Assembly: GCF_026340675.1 (NCBI RefSeq)
Contig: NZ_JAPEOX010000002.1
Coordinates: 1,240,001-1,304,000, forward strand
Source of the DNA: Streptomyces sp. NBC_01264
GTDB taxonomy: Bacteria > Actinomycetota > Actinomycetes > Streptomycetales > Streptomycetaceae
Direction: 5' to 3'
Length of the DNA stretch: 64,000 nucleotides
The notes under the pieces are model-generated. The model did not search any database. It saw only the letters and a program-made list of their open reading frames with translations, and was not told the DNA's origin. The translations under genes were made by a program, and so were the position numbers. Shown here one piece after another: positions 46,937-56,065 of the stretch (positions within the stretch are counted from its first letter, which is position 1; every line of letters starts with the position of its first letter).

Positions 46937-47995
46937 TCACTCCGCGGCGATCCCGGGGCCGTCTCCGGCGAGCGGGGCGAAGAAGCGGGCCACGTCCTGT
47001 TCGGTGACCTCACCGAGGGTGGCCGGGGACCAGCGCGGGCTGCGGTCCTTGTCGACCACCTGCGCCCTGATCCCCTCGACCAGGTCGGGCGAGGTCAGCG
47101 CATTGCAGGAGACCCGGAACTCCTGCTCCAGCATCGGCTCCAGCGCGCCGAGCGCGGCGGCCCGGCGCACGGACTCCAGGGTCACCTTCAGCGCGGTCGG
47201 GGACTTGCCGAGGATGGTCTCGGCGGCCTCCTTCGCCGCCGGCTCCCCGTAGCCGAGCAGCCGGTCCACGATCTCCTCGACGGTGGCGGCGGCGTAGCCG
47301 TGGTCGATCCAGTCCCGAGCCCCGGCCAGCGCCCCCGGCCCGGGCTCGGCGGCGTACCGCTCCAGCACCTCCCGGGCCGGGGCCGCGGCGAGCCCGGCGG
47401 TCAGGGCCGGCAGCCGGTCGGCGGGTACGAAGTGGTCGGCGAGCCCGCACAGCAGCGCGTCGGCGGCGTCCACCGCGGAGCCGGTGAGGGCGAGATGGGT
47501 ACCGAGCAGGCCGGGGGCCCGGGCCAGCAGGTGGGTGCCGCCGACGTCCGGGACGAAGCCGATGCCTGTCTCGGGCATGGCCACGCGGGAGCGTTCGGTG
47601 ACCACGCGGACGCTGCCGTGGGCGGACACGCCGACTCCGCCGCCCATGACGATGCCGTCCATGAGGGCGACGTAGGGCTTGGGGTAGCGGGCGATGTACG
47701 CGTTGAGCCGGTATTCGTCGCGCCAGAAGTCGGCGGAGGACCGCGTCCCGGCCCTGGCGTCGTCATGGATGGCCCGGATGTCACCGCCGGCGCACAAACC
47801 CCGCTCGCCCGCGCCACGGATGAGCACCTGTTCCACACCCGGATCCCGCTCCCAGCCGGTCAGCGCCTCGGTGATGCGGAGCACCATGGGGTGCGTGAGG
47901 GCGTTGAGGGCCCTGGGGCGGTTGAGGGTGATCACCCCGGCACGCCCTTCGACGGCACACAGGACGGTATCGGCGGCTTCGGCTGCGGTGTTCAC
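46937..47995 (-). CDS. Enoyl-CoA hydratase/3-hydroxyisobutyryl-CoA hydrolase family protein
   Basis: 352 residues from GTG 47995. Crotonase fold: LCAGGDIRAIHDDA forms the first oxyanion loop, MGGGVGVSAHGSVRVVTE the second, and MPETGIGFVPDVGGTHLL the active-site helix with Glu/Asp. The longer C-terminal region (KSPTALKVTLESVRRA) marks the 3-hydroxyisobutyryl-CoA hydrolase branch of valine degradation rather than simple hydratases. Encoded alone. Confidence 0.9.
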   Translation of the reverse strand: MNTAAEAADTVLCAVEGRAGVITLNRPRALNALTHPMVLRITEALTGWERDPGVEQVLIRGAGERGLCAGGDIRAIHDDARAGTRSSADFWRDEYRLNAYIARYPKPYVALMDGIVMGGGVGVSAHGSVRVVTERSRVAMPETGIGFVPDVGGTHLLARAPGLLGTHLALTGSAVDAADALLCGLADHFVPADRLPALTAGLAAAPAREVLERYAAEPGPGALAGARDWIDHGYAAATVEEIVDRLLGYGEPAAKEAAETILGKSPTALKVTLESVRRAAALGALEPMLEQEFRVSCNALTSPDLVEGIRAQVVDKDRSPRWSPATLGEVTEQDVARFFAPLAGDGPGIAAE

Positions 47996-48077
47996 ACCGC
48001 CCAGTATGGACGGCACACAGAACCCGCACCGCGACGCCCACCTGGCCGACAAGATCACCGAGGCCGGGGCGGGGGGG

Positions 48078-49091
48078 TCAGGCGGCCTTGCTCAGCTTCT
48101 TCCAGTCGGCGTAGGTGATGCTCCAGTCCGCGTATCCGTTGCCGGGGCCGTCGACGTTCTTGATGGCTTCCTTCCCCTTGATCGTGAGCAGGTCGCCGAG
48201 GATGGTGTTGTCGAAGAGCCACTTCGAGTCGGCCGGGGTCATGCCGATGCAGCCGGCGCTGTGGTTGGTGTTGCCGACGTACTTCTGCGCCTCGGGAACG
48301 CCTTCGTGGATGTAGGCGCCGGTGTCGGTCACCCGCATCCCCCAGTTGACGATCACGTCGTAGTCCACCGGTCCGCCCACGGACGCGGAGGTCATGTGCA
48401 CCTTGGGTTCCCGGGTCTTGAGGGCGTAAGTGCCCAGTCGGGACTGGCGGCCCTTGACGGGCTGTCCGCCGGAGATGGGGATGGTCTTCACCACCTTGCC
48501 GTCACGTTCGACGATGAGCCGGTGGGTGTCGAGGTCGGCGGTCAGCTGCTGGTCTCGGCCGATCTTGAACGTGCGGTCCAGGTCCCGGTCGAAGTGCGCG
48601 CCGCCGGGGTCGACCGTGGTGAGCGTGCCCTTGACCGTGACGTCCGTACCGGGCTTCCAGGGCTCCCTGGGGCGCCAGTCCAGGCGGTCGTGGCCCGAGG
48701 GCGTGGTGACCCAGCCCCAGGAACCCTCGGTCGGGTTCGACGCGGTGACCGTCAGCGCCTTCTCCACCGCGGCCTTGTCCTTGACCGGCTTCTCGAACTG
48801 CAGGGACACCGGCTGACCGGTGCCCACCGTCTTCCCCGCACCCGGAATCAGGTCGAAGTCCAGCACGGCTCCGGTGGTCACCTTCGGCGGAACGGCCGCC
48901 TGCGACGCCGCCGCGTGCACACCCGCCACGTCGGCGGACACCTTCGCGTCGTCCGCCCGGCCCGTGTCCCCGCCGGATCCGCAGGCCGTGAGGAGCAACA
49001 ACCCGGCGACGGCGGCGAACAGCGGGACCGCGGGGCGACCGCGGCCCGGGGCGGAAGCGGCCGGGGTTGCCTGGGGGCGAACACGCATCAT
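48078..49091 (-). CDS. L,D-transpeptidase lipoprotein with a variant SAGC catalytic motif
   Basis: 337 residues. Lipobox LLTAC with Cys37, then Ig-like domains and the YkuD domain. The nucleophile Cys281 is in NHSAGCIGMT: Ala stands where most YkuD enzymes have His (SHGC). The upstream catalytic His is kept in YIHEGVP. ATG 49091 is used (a second ATG follows immediately). The enzyme makes 3-3 cross-links in peptidoglycan. It shares the tail pattern (GNGYADW, WKKL) with the protein at 11434, which has the normal SHGC. Confidence 0.9.
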   Translation of the reverse strand: MMRVRPQATPAASAPGRGRPAVPLFAAVAGLLLLTACGSGGDTGRADDAKVSADVAGVHAAASQAAVPPKVTTGAVLDFDLIPGAGKTVGTGQPVSLQFEKPVKDKAAVEKALTVTASNPTEGSWGWVTTPSGHDRLDWRPREPWKPGTDVTVKGTLTTVDPGGAHFDRDLDRTFKIGRDQQLTADLDTHRLIVERDGKVVKTIPISGGQPVKGRQSRLGTYALKTREPKVHMTSASVGGPVDYDVIVNWGMRVTDTGAYIHEGVPEAQKYVGNTNHSAGCIGMTPADSKWLFDNTILGDLLTIKGKEAIKNVDGPGNGYADWSITYADWKKLSKAA

Positions 49092-49398
49092 GGGGGACGG
49101 CTCTTCTCTGGAAAGGGCTGGTACAGCAGTGAGGACGGCTGCCCGCAGACGGCCGGTTCTCATCTGCTGATGACCGTTGTGTGACAAACGGCAGGCCCGC
49201 CTCGTCCCGCATCGGCCGGGCCGGACAGCAGCGAGGCGTTCCTCCGTGATGCCGACCGGCGCCAGACCTCCTGGGCGGACAAGCCGCCGGCCCTGCGCGT
49301 CGTCGCCGGTCACCACGACGTCGGACGCGTCGACTTCGCCGGGGAAGCCCGGCGGTGGGTCGGTGGCCTCGACGGCCTCGCGAGGGGGGAGCTGCGGT
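49092..49398. other. Intergenic stretch upstream of the L,D-transpeptidase, with a possible gene remnant
   Basis: No complete gene. From about 49224 the plus strand can be read for about 55 codons with coding-like base use (FLRDADRRQTSWADKP, then ALRVVAGHHDVGRVDFAG), without a start codon or a recognised family. It may be a remnant of a deleted gene. The left part should hold the transpeptidase promoter. Confidence 0.35.
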
Positions 49399-51151
49399 CT
49401 AGGCCGTCTCTGGGTGGGTTGTCCCCGGCGCGGACAGGGAGGCCAGGTAGTCGGTCAGGGCCGGCGCCGTGTCGGGCAGTGGGAAGCGGGCGCCCAGGTA
49501 GCCGTCCGGGCGTACGAGGAATCCGGTCGGGCCGTCCGTTCCGTACAGGCGGGCGAACTCGCCTGCGGCGTCCCGGTATCCGGGGACGGGGCCGGGGAGG
49601 TCCGCTGCCGCGTCGGGGGCGGAATCGCGGGCGAGGACCGCCACTGTGTGCAGGCTGGGGGCGCCGGCGTCCGCACCGCTCTCCGCCAGCGGCGACCCCG
49701 CGGCCCGGGCCTGCTCGGCGGCCTCGGTCAGGGCCGCGCCGTCGTCCCCGTACAGGAGCACCACGTGGCCGACGCGGCCACGCAGGACGTCGAGCAGCCG
49801 CGACGGGTAGGCGGCGACGGGGAGCGTCAACCCGCCGCAGTCCGGAGCCCGTTCACCCGGCTGCGGGGCTTCGGCCGGGCCGGACGGACTGCCGGCGAGC
49901 GGTCCGTCGCGGTAGCCGACGAGCAGTTGGGCCTCACGGAACAGCATGGTCCGCAGAGCGTCCCGTTCCTTGTCCATGCCCTGCTTCGCGTGCCGCACGG
50001 TCCGGCCCACGACCTCCTCGCCGACGGGGCGGCGCTCGGCGTCGTAGCTGGTGAGCAGGGCGGGCCCGGCGGACTCCCGCAGGACGAGCGCGAGCTTCCA
50101 GGCCAGGTTGCAGGCGTCCTGGATCCCGGTGTTCATGCCCTGGGCACCGGTGGGCGGGTGGATGTGGGCGGCGTCGCCCGCGACGAAGACCCGCCCGTCG
50201 CCGTAACGGTCGACGATGCGGTGACTGATGCGGAACACGGAGGACCAGCGCATGCCGGACACCGTGGCCGGGGCCGGGGCCAGGCGGTCGACGACGGCCT
50301 GGATGTGGGAGAGCGCGGGGACCCGGCCCCCCTCCAGCCCGTGCAGGACGCCGTCGCCGGCTCCGGGGCCGCCCGCCGATCCGCCCGCCGGCCCGCCGGC
50401 CGGCTGCGCGGAGAGTTCGGGCGGCACCAGCATCGACATGCGGTACCGGCCCCGGCCCGGCAGCGGGACGCACACCAGCAGGTCGTCGGTGGTCCCGTCC
50501 GCGCCCTGGTGCATGGACCGCAGGCCGTACCCCTCGGGCAGGTCCCAGTCGCTCACGACGTCGGCCAGCATGTACTCCTCGGCGAAGGCCCCGCCCTCGT
50601 AGGAGAGTCCCAGCCCCTTGCGCACCGTGCTGTGCGCTCCGTCGCAGCCGATGAGGTAGCGGGTGCGCAGCTCCTCGTCGTCGCCCGATGCGGACCGCAG
50701 GATGCTGGTGACGCCGCCCGCGGGACCGTCCCCGTCCTGGGTGAACGACAGCAGCTCGGTGCCGCGTTCGATGACGGTGCCCAGCCCCGCGAGGTGCTCC
50801 TCGAGGATCCGCTCGGTCTCGTACTGCGGCAACGCGGCGAAGCGGTACGGGACTTCGGGGGGGCAGCGCGAGCTCGATCCGGGCCTGCTCGGTGCCGTTG
50901 ACGTAGATCAGCTGACCGCGCAGGCAGGCGGCGGCCCCCATGACGGTGCGGGCCAGGCCCATCCGGTCCCAGATCTCCAGCGTGCGCGGCTGGATGCCGA
51001 CCGCCTTCGCGTACGGGAGCCGGGCGGGCAGCCGGTCGACGAGTCGGCAGCTCACGCCGTGCCGGCGCAGTTCGATGGCCGCGCTCAGGCCGACCGGGCC
51101 CGCGCCCACGATCAGTACCTCGGTCGTCGGGGTGTGCGCGGTGTACGCCAT
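49399..51151 (-). pseudogene. FAD-dependent aromatic monooxygenase, frameshifted in a G7 run
   Basis: Corrected length is 583 residues. FAD site EVLIVGAGPVGLSAAIELRR at the start (ATG 51151), FAD/NADPH motif YLIGCDGAHSTVRKGLG, and GD motif RVFVAGDAAHIHPPTGAQGMN. This is the PHBH/polyketide hydroxylase group, with a C-terminal thioredoxin-like domain (about 420-560). The frame breaks in the run of seven G at 50857-50863; six would give LALPPEVPYRFAALPQYE. The two halves overlap as open frames on either side. Real slippage mutation or homopolymer error. Confidence 0.88.
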
Positions 51152-51244
51152 GGGGTCCTCCCGATCGCCCGGCCCCGAACCGGTTCCCACCCTCCATGCT
51201 GACCCGGTGCGACGCGGACGGCCAGACGAACCCAGACGAACCGG

Positions 51245-51997
51245 TCAGCCCGCCTTGGCGTGCGCCCCCGGGGTGTGGCCGAAGGCCCGGCGGAAGACGT
51301 CGATGAACGCGCTCGCCGAGGACCAGCCGCAGCGGTGTGCGACCGCCGTGACGGGGGTGTCGACCGCCAGCAGCCGCAGCGCGTGGTGCAGGCGCAGCTG
51401 GGTCCGCCACTGGGGGAAGGTCATGCCCAGCTCGGCGCGGAGGAGCCGGCTCAGGGTCCGCTCCCCCGCCCCGGCCCCGGCCCGCGCGGAGAGCTCCGCC
51501 AGGCCGCGCGGATCGGCCGGGTCGGCGTACAACAGCGCGCACACCGCGGCCAGCCGGGGATCGGAGGGAGCGGGCAGGTGCAGCGGCTGCAGCGGCGAGG
51601 CCTTCAGCTGGTCGAGCAGCACCGCGAGCATCCGCCGCCGCTCGGCGCCGGCGTCCTGCGGGGCCCGGGTGTAGGCCAGGATCAGCTCGCGCAGCAGGGG
51701 GCCGACGGCGAGCACGGCGGGCGCGGAGAGGGAGAGCGGGTTGAGGTGGGTGGGCAGCCCCACGCAGTGCAGGTCGACGCGGCCGAAGGCCCGGTGCTCG
51801 TGCACGGTCCCGGCGGGGATCCACAGGGCGCGGGTGGTCGGGGCCACCCAGGTACCGGCGTCGGTGGTGACGGACAGCACCCCGGAGCCCGCGTAGCAGA
51901 TCTGGTGGTCGTCGTGGCGGTGCGGATCGATGCCGAGGTGGGTATCGAGCTCGCGGATGCTCGTCGCTGCGCGCGGAGTGTGGCGGATTTTCTGCAT
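51245..51997 (-). CDS. AraC-family transcriptional regulator
   Basis: 250 residues. An N-terminal cupin domain (about 15-110, with LGIDPHRHDDHQICYAGSG) is followed by the AraC double HTH (about 155-250, LAELSARAGAGAGERTLSRL and VTAVAHRCGWSSASAFIDVFRR). Divergent from the MFS gene at 52052, which it probably activates or represses. Confidence 0.9.
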   Translation of the reverse strand: MQKIRHTPRAATSIRELDTHLGIDPHRHDDHQICYAGSGVLSVTTDAGTWVAPTTRALWIPAGTVHEHRAFGRVDLHCVGLPTHLNPLSLSAPAVLAVGPLLRELILAYTRAPQDAGAERRRMLAVLLDQLKASPLQPLHLPAPSDPRLAAVCALLYADPADPRGLAELSARAGAGAGERTLSRLLRAELGMTFPQWRTQLRLHHALRLLAVDTPVTAVAHRCGWSSASAFIDVFRRAFGHTPGAHAKAG

Positions 51998-52032
51998 CAC
52001 CCGGCAATTTATCGGAAGCGGGCCGCCCCTGG

Positions 52033-52047
52033 CGAGAGCGATTCTCG
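52033..52047. promoter_or_regulatory. Inverted repeat CGAGA-n5-TCTCG between AraC and MFS genes
   Basis: A short palindrome 5 bases before the MFS GTG, in the 54-base gap of the divergent pair. Possible regulator site; the arms are short. Confidence 0.3.
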
Positions 52048-52051
52048 ACCG

Positions 52052-53308
52052 GTGACCTCCTTGAGACCCACCCCGGCCCCGACTCCGAACCCGACTGCTC
52101 CCCCGGCCCCCGCGCCCACCGCGGGCGCGGCGCCCGGACCGGCAAGGCTCCGTACGGCCGCCTTCTCCGCGGGCCACTCCTGTGTGGACGTCTACCAGGG
52201 CGCCGTCGCCGCGCTCGTGCCGTTCCTCGTCTCCGAGCGCTCGTACGGATACGCCGCCGCGTCCGGCGTCGTACTGGCCGCCTCGCTGCTCTCCTCCGTG
52301 GTCCAGCCGCTGTTCGGAGCGCTCACCGACCGGTGGCCCATGCCCTGGCTGATCCCGCTGGCCACCGCCGCCGCGGGGCTGGGCGTGGCGCTGGTCGGAC
52401 TCGACGCCGGATACGCCGCCACCCTCGCCGCCGTCGCCCTGTCCGGGCTGGGCGTCGCCGCCTACCATCCGGCGGCAGCCCGGCTGGTCCGTACCGTGGG
52501 CGGACCCGGGCACCGTGCGATGAGCTGGTTCGCGCTCGGCGGCAACATCGGCTTCGCGTGCGCCCCGCTGCTGGTCGTCGGCGCGCTCGCGCTCCCGGGC
52601 CCGGCGGGGTGGTGGCTGCTGGCCGCTCCGGCGGCGCTGGGCGTGTTCCTCAACCGGCCGCCGTCCGCGAAGCGTTCGGCGGCGCACCGGGCGGCCGCGG
52701 TCCCGGATCCGGCCCCGGCCCCGGCCCGGCTCCCCCGCGACGACTGGCGGGCGTTCCTGCGGCTGTCCCTGGTGGTCGTGGTGCGCTCGGTCGTCTTCAC
52801 CGGCCTGAGCACTTTCATCGCGCTGTACGTCCGCGAGCGCGGCGGCGGCGGGACCGCGGGCGCCGTCGCCCTGTTCGCCCTCTTCGCCGGGAGCGCCGGC
52901 GGCACCCTCCTCGGCGGACGGCTGGCCGCCCGCTGGGGCCGCGTCACCACCGTGCACCGTGCCTACGCGGCCGTGGTGCCGGCCGTCGCCGGCATCCTCT
53001 TCCTGCCGCTGCCGCTGGTGTACGTCTGCTCCGCGCTGGCCGCCACCGCCCTGTACGTGCCGTTCTCCCTCCAGGTCACCCTGGGCCAGGACTACTTGCC
53101 GAACCGCATGGGCACGGCGAGCGGGGTGACCCTGGGCCTGACCGTCAGCGTGGGCGGCCTCGCGAGCCCCCTGATCGGCGCGGCGGCCGACGCGGCCTCC
53201 CTGCGCACGGCCCTGCTCCCGCTGGCCGCGCTCCCGCTGGTGGCCTGGGCCCTGGCCCGGCACCTGCCGGAGCCCGTGGAGCCGGAACTCACCGCGGCCC
53301 GGGGGTGA
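52052..53308 (+). CDS. MFS transporter, fosmidomycin-resistance (Fsr)-like
   Basis: 418 residues, 12 predicted helices after a Pro/Ala-rich cytoplasmic N-terminus of about 30 residues. SAGHSCVDVYQGAVAALVPFLV and AAYHPAAARLV are hallmarks of the Fsr branch of MFS exporters. GTG 52052 opens the frame. Likely exports a toxic small molecule; the AraC neighbour would sense it. Confidence 0.88.
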   Translation: MTSLRPTPAPTPNPTAPPAPAPTAGAAPGPARLRTAAFSAGHSCVDVYQGAVAALVPFLVSERSYGYAAASGVVLAASLLSSVVQPLFGALTDRWPMPWLIPLATAAAGLGVALVGLDAGYAATLAAVALSGLGVAAYHPAAARLVRTVGGPGHRAMSWFALGGNIGFACAPLLVVGALALPGPAGWWLLAAPAALGVFLNRPPSAKRSAAHRAAAVPDPAPAPARLPRDDWRAFLRLSLVVVVRSVVFTGLSTFIALYVRERGGGGTAGAVALFALFAGSAGGTLLGGRLAARWGRVTTVHRAYAAVVPAVAGILFLPLPLVYVCSALAATALYVPFSLQVTLGQDYLPNRMGTASGVTLGLTVSVGGLASPLIGAAADAASLRTALLPLAALPLVAWALARHLPEPVEPELTAARG

Positions 53309-53319
53309 CGCGGCCTCCC

Positions 53320-53350
53320 GCCGCCCGGAGCGGTGTGCGCTCCGGGCGGC
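53320..53350. terminator. Bidirectional terminator between MFS and tfuA genes
   Basis: Perfect 12-base stem (GCCGCCCGGAGC at 53320-53331, GCTCCGGGCGGC at 53339-53350), loop of 7 bases, between converging genes. It marks the left boundary of the YcaO/TfuA locus. Confidence 0.75.
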
Positions 53351-53428
53351 CAGGCCCTGCGGGCGGGTACCCACGGGGCTCCGGGACGAAGTACTCCCGC
53401 AGCACCTGGCTGCACCGCCCGGCCGCGG

Positions 53429-54778
53429 TCAGCGGGCCGCGGCGCCCCGGCGTTCACGGCCCCGCAGGGCGTCCAGGGCGAAGAACCTCGGGACGGCCGC
53501 GCCCAGCACGTCGGTGCCGGTGAACCCGCGGCGGGCCATCTCCACGTCCGGTGAGGTGCCGCGCCCCTGCCAGTGGCGCAGGAAGAGCTTCGCGCACATC
53601 TGCGGCGGCGGGACCACGAGCCTGGGACGGGTCTCCTCCGAGGCCCCGTCGGCCGCGGCCACCAGAGCGCACCACTCCTCCCAGCGCTCGGAGTCCCGCA
53701 GGCGTGCCAGGACCGCCGGCCGCCAGTCCACCGACTGCCACACCGGCCACACCCGCACCATCAGGAGCCGGATCAGCTCGGCGGCGGGGAGTTCTTCCCG
53801 TTCCCGCTCCGTGAACCAGCGCGCGAGGGAGTCCGGCAGCGGCGACCGGCCGTCGAGCCCGATCTTGGCCCGTGCGTACGTCGCGAGGGTCATGCCCCTC
53901 GATCCGGCGAGCTCCTCCAGCAGCCCGGTCAGCACCTCCTCGTGCAGCGCCGGGTAGCCCTCGTCGAACAGCCGGGCGGCGTCCAGTACGTCGAGGTCCG
54001 ACATCCACCGGCCGGGAGCGTGCTCCCTGCGGGTCCGGCGGACCAGGGACTGGGTCCGGCTGATGCCGGTGAAGGGCACCTCGGGCGCGACCGGACCGGG
54101 GGTCACGGCGCCCCGGCCCGCGAGCGCGCGCAGCGCCGCCAGGGCGTCGAGCCGCTTGAGGTCCCAGACGCCCGAGGCGATCATCTCCTCCAGCGTCCAC
54201 AGGGAGTCGTGGTCCTCCTCGTCGAGCGCCCCTTCGATGTCCTTCCAGCCCCGGTGGGTGAAGGGCAGCGCCGCGGCCGCCGCCAGGATCCGCCGCCCGG
54301 CGCCGGGCGGGATCAGGTCGCTCTCGACACCCTCCTTGCAGCCGTAGCGGAGGTTCACCAGGGCCGCGGTCAGGGCCGGGTACCCCATCTCGGCCGGGCC
54401 GTGCAGCACCCCCACCTCGTCGTCCCCGTCGATCTCGCCCGAGGCGTACATCGAGAAGACGGTGCCGAGGCCCCGCATCCCGCACGGGGCGAGTTCCGCG
54501 GCCCGCAGCGCGCCCATGCTCGCGGCGCCGATCACCTCCGCGCCCTCGGTGAGCACCTGGAGGATCTCCTTGTGGCCGACGGAGCGCCGTTCCCGGAAGT
54601 AGCCGTCGAGGACCACGACCACGTCTCCGGGGTGCCACTGCTCCGCGAGGAGGTCGCCCCGGCCCGCGGGCGGCCGTACGTCCGCCTCCGGGAGCACCGC
54701 GCGGACGTCGGCGGCCGAGAGCGTCGGCCCCGCGTAGACGACCACCCTGGCCCCGCTCACGCTGCTGGCCCCGTTCAC
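53429..54778 (-). CDS. tfuA-like: TfuA-domain protein with large C-terminal extension
   Basis: 449 residues. The TfuA domain (about 8-200) is unmistakable: VVVYAGPTLSAADVR, VLDGYFRERRSVGHKEILQ, and GAASMGALRAAELAPCGM. TfuA partners YcaO in thioamide formation (methyl-coenzyme M reductase thioglycine, thioviridamide-type peptides). The C-terminal 240 residues are helical, rich in Arg and Glu, and not recognised; minimal TfuA proteins have only about 200-230 residues. GTG 54778 shares one base with the ycaO stop (TAGTG), so the two are co-translated. Last gene of the leftward operon. Confidence 0.92.
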   Translation of the reverse strand: MNGASSVSGARVVVYAGPTLSAADVRAVLPEADVRPPAGRGDLLAEQWHPGDVVVVLDGYFRERRSVGHKEILQVLTEGAEVIGAASMGALRAAELAPCGMRGLGTVFSMYASGEIDGDDEVGVLHGPAEMGYPALTAALVNLRYGCKEGVESDLIPPGAGRRILAAAAALPFTHRGWKDIEGALDEEDHDSLWTLEEMIASGVWDLKRLDALAALRALAGRGAVTPGPVAPEVPFTGISRTQSLVRRTRREHAPGRWMSDLDVLDAARLFDEGYPALHEEVLTGLLEELAGSRGMTLATYARAKIGLDGRSPLPDSLARWFTEREREELPAAELIRLLMVRVWPVWQSVDWRPAVLARLRDSERWEEWCALVAAADGASEETRPRLVVPPPQMCAKLFLRHWQGRGTSPDVEMARRGFTGTDVLGAAVPRFFALDALRGRERRGAAAR

Positions 54779-56046
54779 TACAGCACCTCCGGGCATACGC
54801 GGCTCCCCGGAGCCACGACCTTGACGACCGGGACCCCGATCTCCTCGCGCGTCAGGTCGACGAGGAGGGGCGGATGGGAGAAGGCGGCGGCCGCCCGGCG
54901 CACCACGTGGGCGAGGGCGCCGGCCAGACTGTCGTGCGGTACGGGGTCCTCCACGAGGCCCCTGAGGTCGGCGGCCGCCGGGGCCGACCGTGCGCTGCGC
55001 AGCCGGTCGGCGTCCACGTGTCCGAAGTCCTCCCGGAGGTCGTCCCGGGCCCCCGAGATGTACGCGAGCCTGGCCTGGGCCGCCTCCGAGACGGCTCGGG
55101 TGAGGGCGATCTCCGGGCTGAGGTGGCAGCCGAAGCCGAACATCGGCGCCGGGTACTCCTCGTCGGCCACCCAGGAGAGGAAGCACGGCAGGCCGGTGGG
55201 CGAGGGGACGAGGCGCACCTCCAGGGTGACGTCGGCCCGTTCGATCAGCGTGCACAGCTCGTCCGCCACCGGTGACCCGAGGGAGCGCGGGTCGACGCGT
55301 ACGCCCATCTCCCCTCCCCCGGTGACGGCGGCCGTCATCGCGTCGCGCTCGATGACCTCGCAGAGCGCGTGCAGAGCGGCTTCGATCCGGGTGTTCCCGC
55401 CGGCCAGGCCGTTCGTCGATTCGAAGAACACCGGCGGGTTCCAGTCGGTGTGCTCCTCCAGCGTCAGCCGGACGACGTTCACGGGAACGAGGGTGCGCGC
55501 TCCGTCGACCAGGGATCTGGCCGCCACCCAGTCCAACGGCAGCCCGTCGTGGAGCAGGTTCGGCGCGGAGGGCGCCAACGCGGCCACGTCGTAGACCAGT
55601 TCGGTACGTAGCTCGCGGGGCGAGGCGGTCAGTGCGGGCAGGGCCGGCTGTTCGACGTGCCAGGTCTCGACCGACTCCATCACGGCCGAGAGCCGGGCCA
55701 GTTCGGGTGTCATCCCCTTGCCCTGGGAGACGGCGAGCGTCCTGGACAGCGGCCGGATCGCCTGGAAGGTCGGGATGCCGATGGAGTCGAGCCGGGTGAT
55801 GTCGGCGACCCGGGTGACACCCACCTTGGCCGCTGCGCGGGTCACCATCTCCCAGGTGGTCTTGGGTGGTTGGGCGCGGTCCGTGCCCGGGAGGCGGTGC
55901 ACGGAGCGGTCCGCCGGTGTCGCGAGCCAGGCCAGGGGCGCATCGCCGGGCCGCACGGCGCCGGTGCCCTGCGTGGCGTCAGCGCTCTGCGCGGCGTCGT
56001 CGGTCTTCACTGTGTCGTCGGTCTGCACGGTGTCGTCGGTCTGCAC
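54778..56046 (-). CDS. ycaO-like: YcaO-domain ATP-dependent cyclodehydratase/thioamide synthetase
   Basis: 422 residues. It activates peptide amide bonds with ATP. The first 50 residues are acidic with a repeated QTDDTV unit; the YcaO fold follows. ATP/Mg motifs are kept: RLSAVMESVETWH, LHALCEVIERDAM, and the downstream SEAAQARLAYISGAR. The C-terminus (PGSRVCPEVL) lacks the PxPxP tail of azoline-forming enzymes. No E1-like or Ocin-ThiF partner is nearby, which with TfuA points to thioamidation rather than azole formation. GTG 56046 has CAGGAGC upstream. Follows the ABC permease by 19 bases. Confidence 0.92.
   Translation of the reverse strand: MQTDDTVQTDDTVKTDDAAQSADATQGTGAVRPGDAPLAWLATPADRSVHRLPGTDRAQPPKTTWEMVTRAAAKVGVTRVADITRLDSIGIPTFQAIRPLSRTLAVSQGKGMTPELARLSAVMESVETWHVEQPALPALTASPRELRTELVYDVAALAPSAPNLLHDGLPLDWVAARSLVDGARTLVPVNVVRLTLEEHTDWNPPVFFESTNGLAGGNTRIEAALHALCEVIERDAMTAAVTGGGEMGVRVDPRSLGSPVADELCTLIERADVTLEVRLVPSPTGLPCFLSWVADEEYPAPMFGFGCHLSPEIALTRAVSEAAQARLAYISGARDDLREDFGHVDADRLRSARSAPAAADLRGLVEDPVPHDSLAGALAHVVRRAAAAFSHPPLLVDLTREEIGVPVVKVVAPGSRVCPEVL
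55993..56046 (-). repeat. Short in-frame repeats at the ycaO 5' end
   Basis: An 18-base unit encoding VQTDDT/VKTDDA occurs three times in degenerate form directly after the start codon. It gives the protein an acidic, Thr-rich flexible N-terminus. Copy number may vary between strains. Confidence 0.6.
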
Positions 56047-56065
56047 GGTGGGGAGCTCCTGCGGG

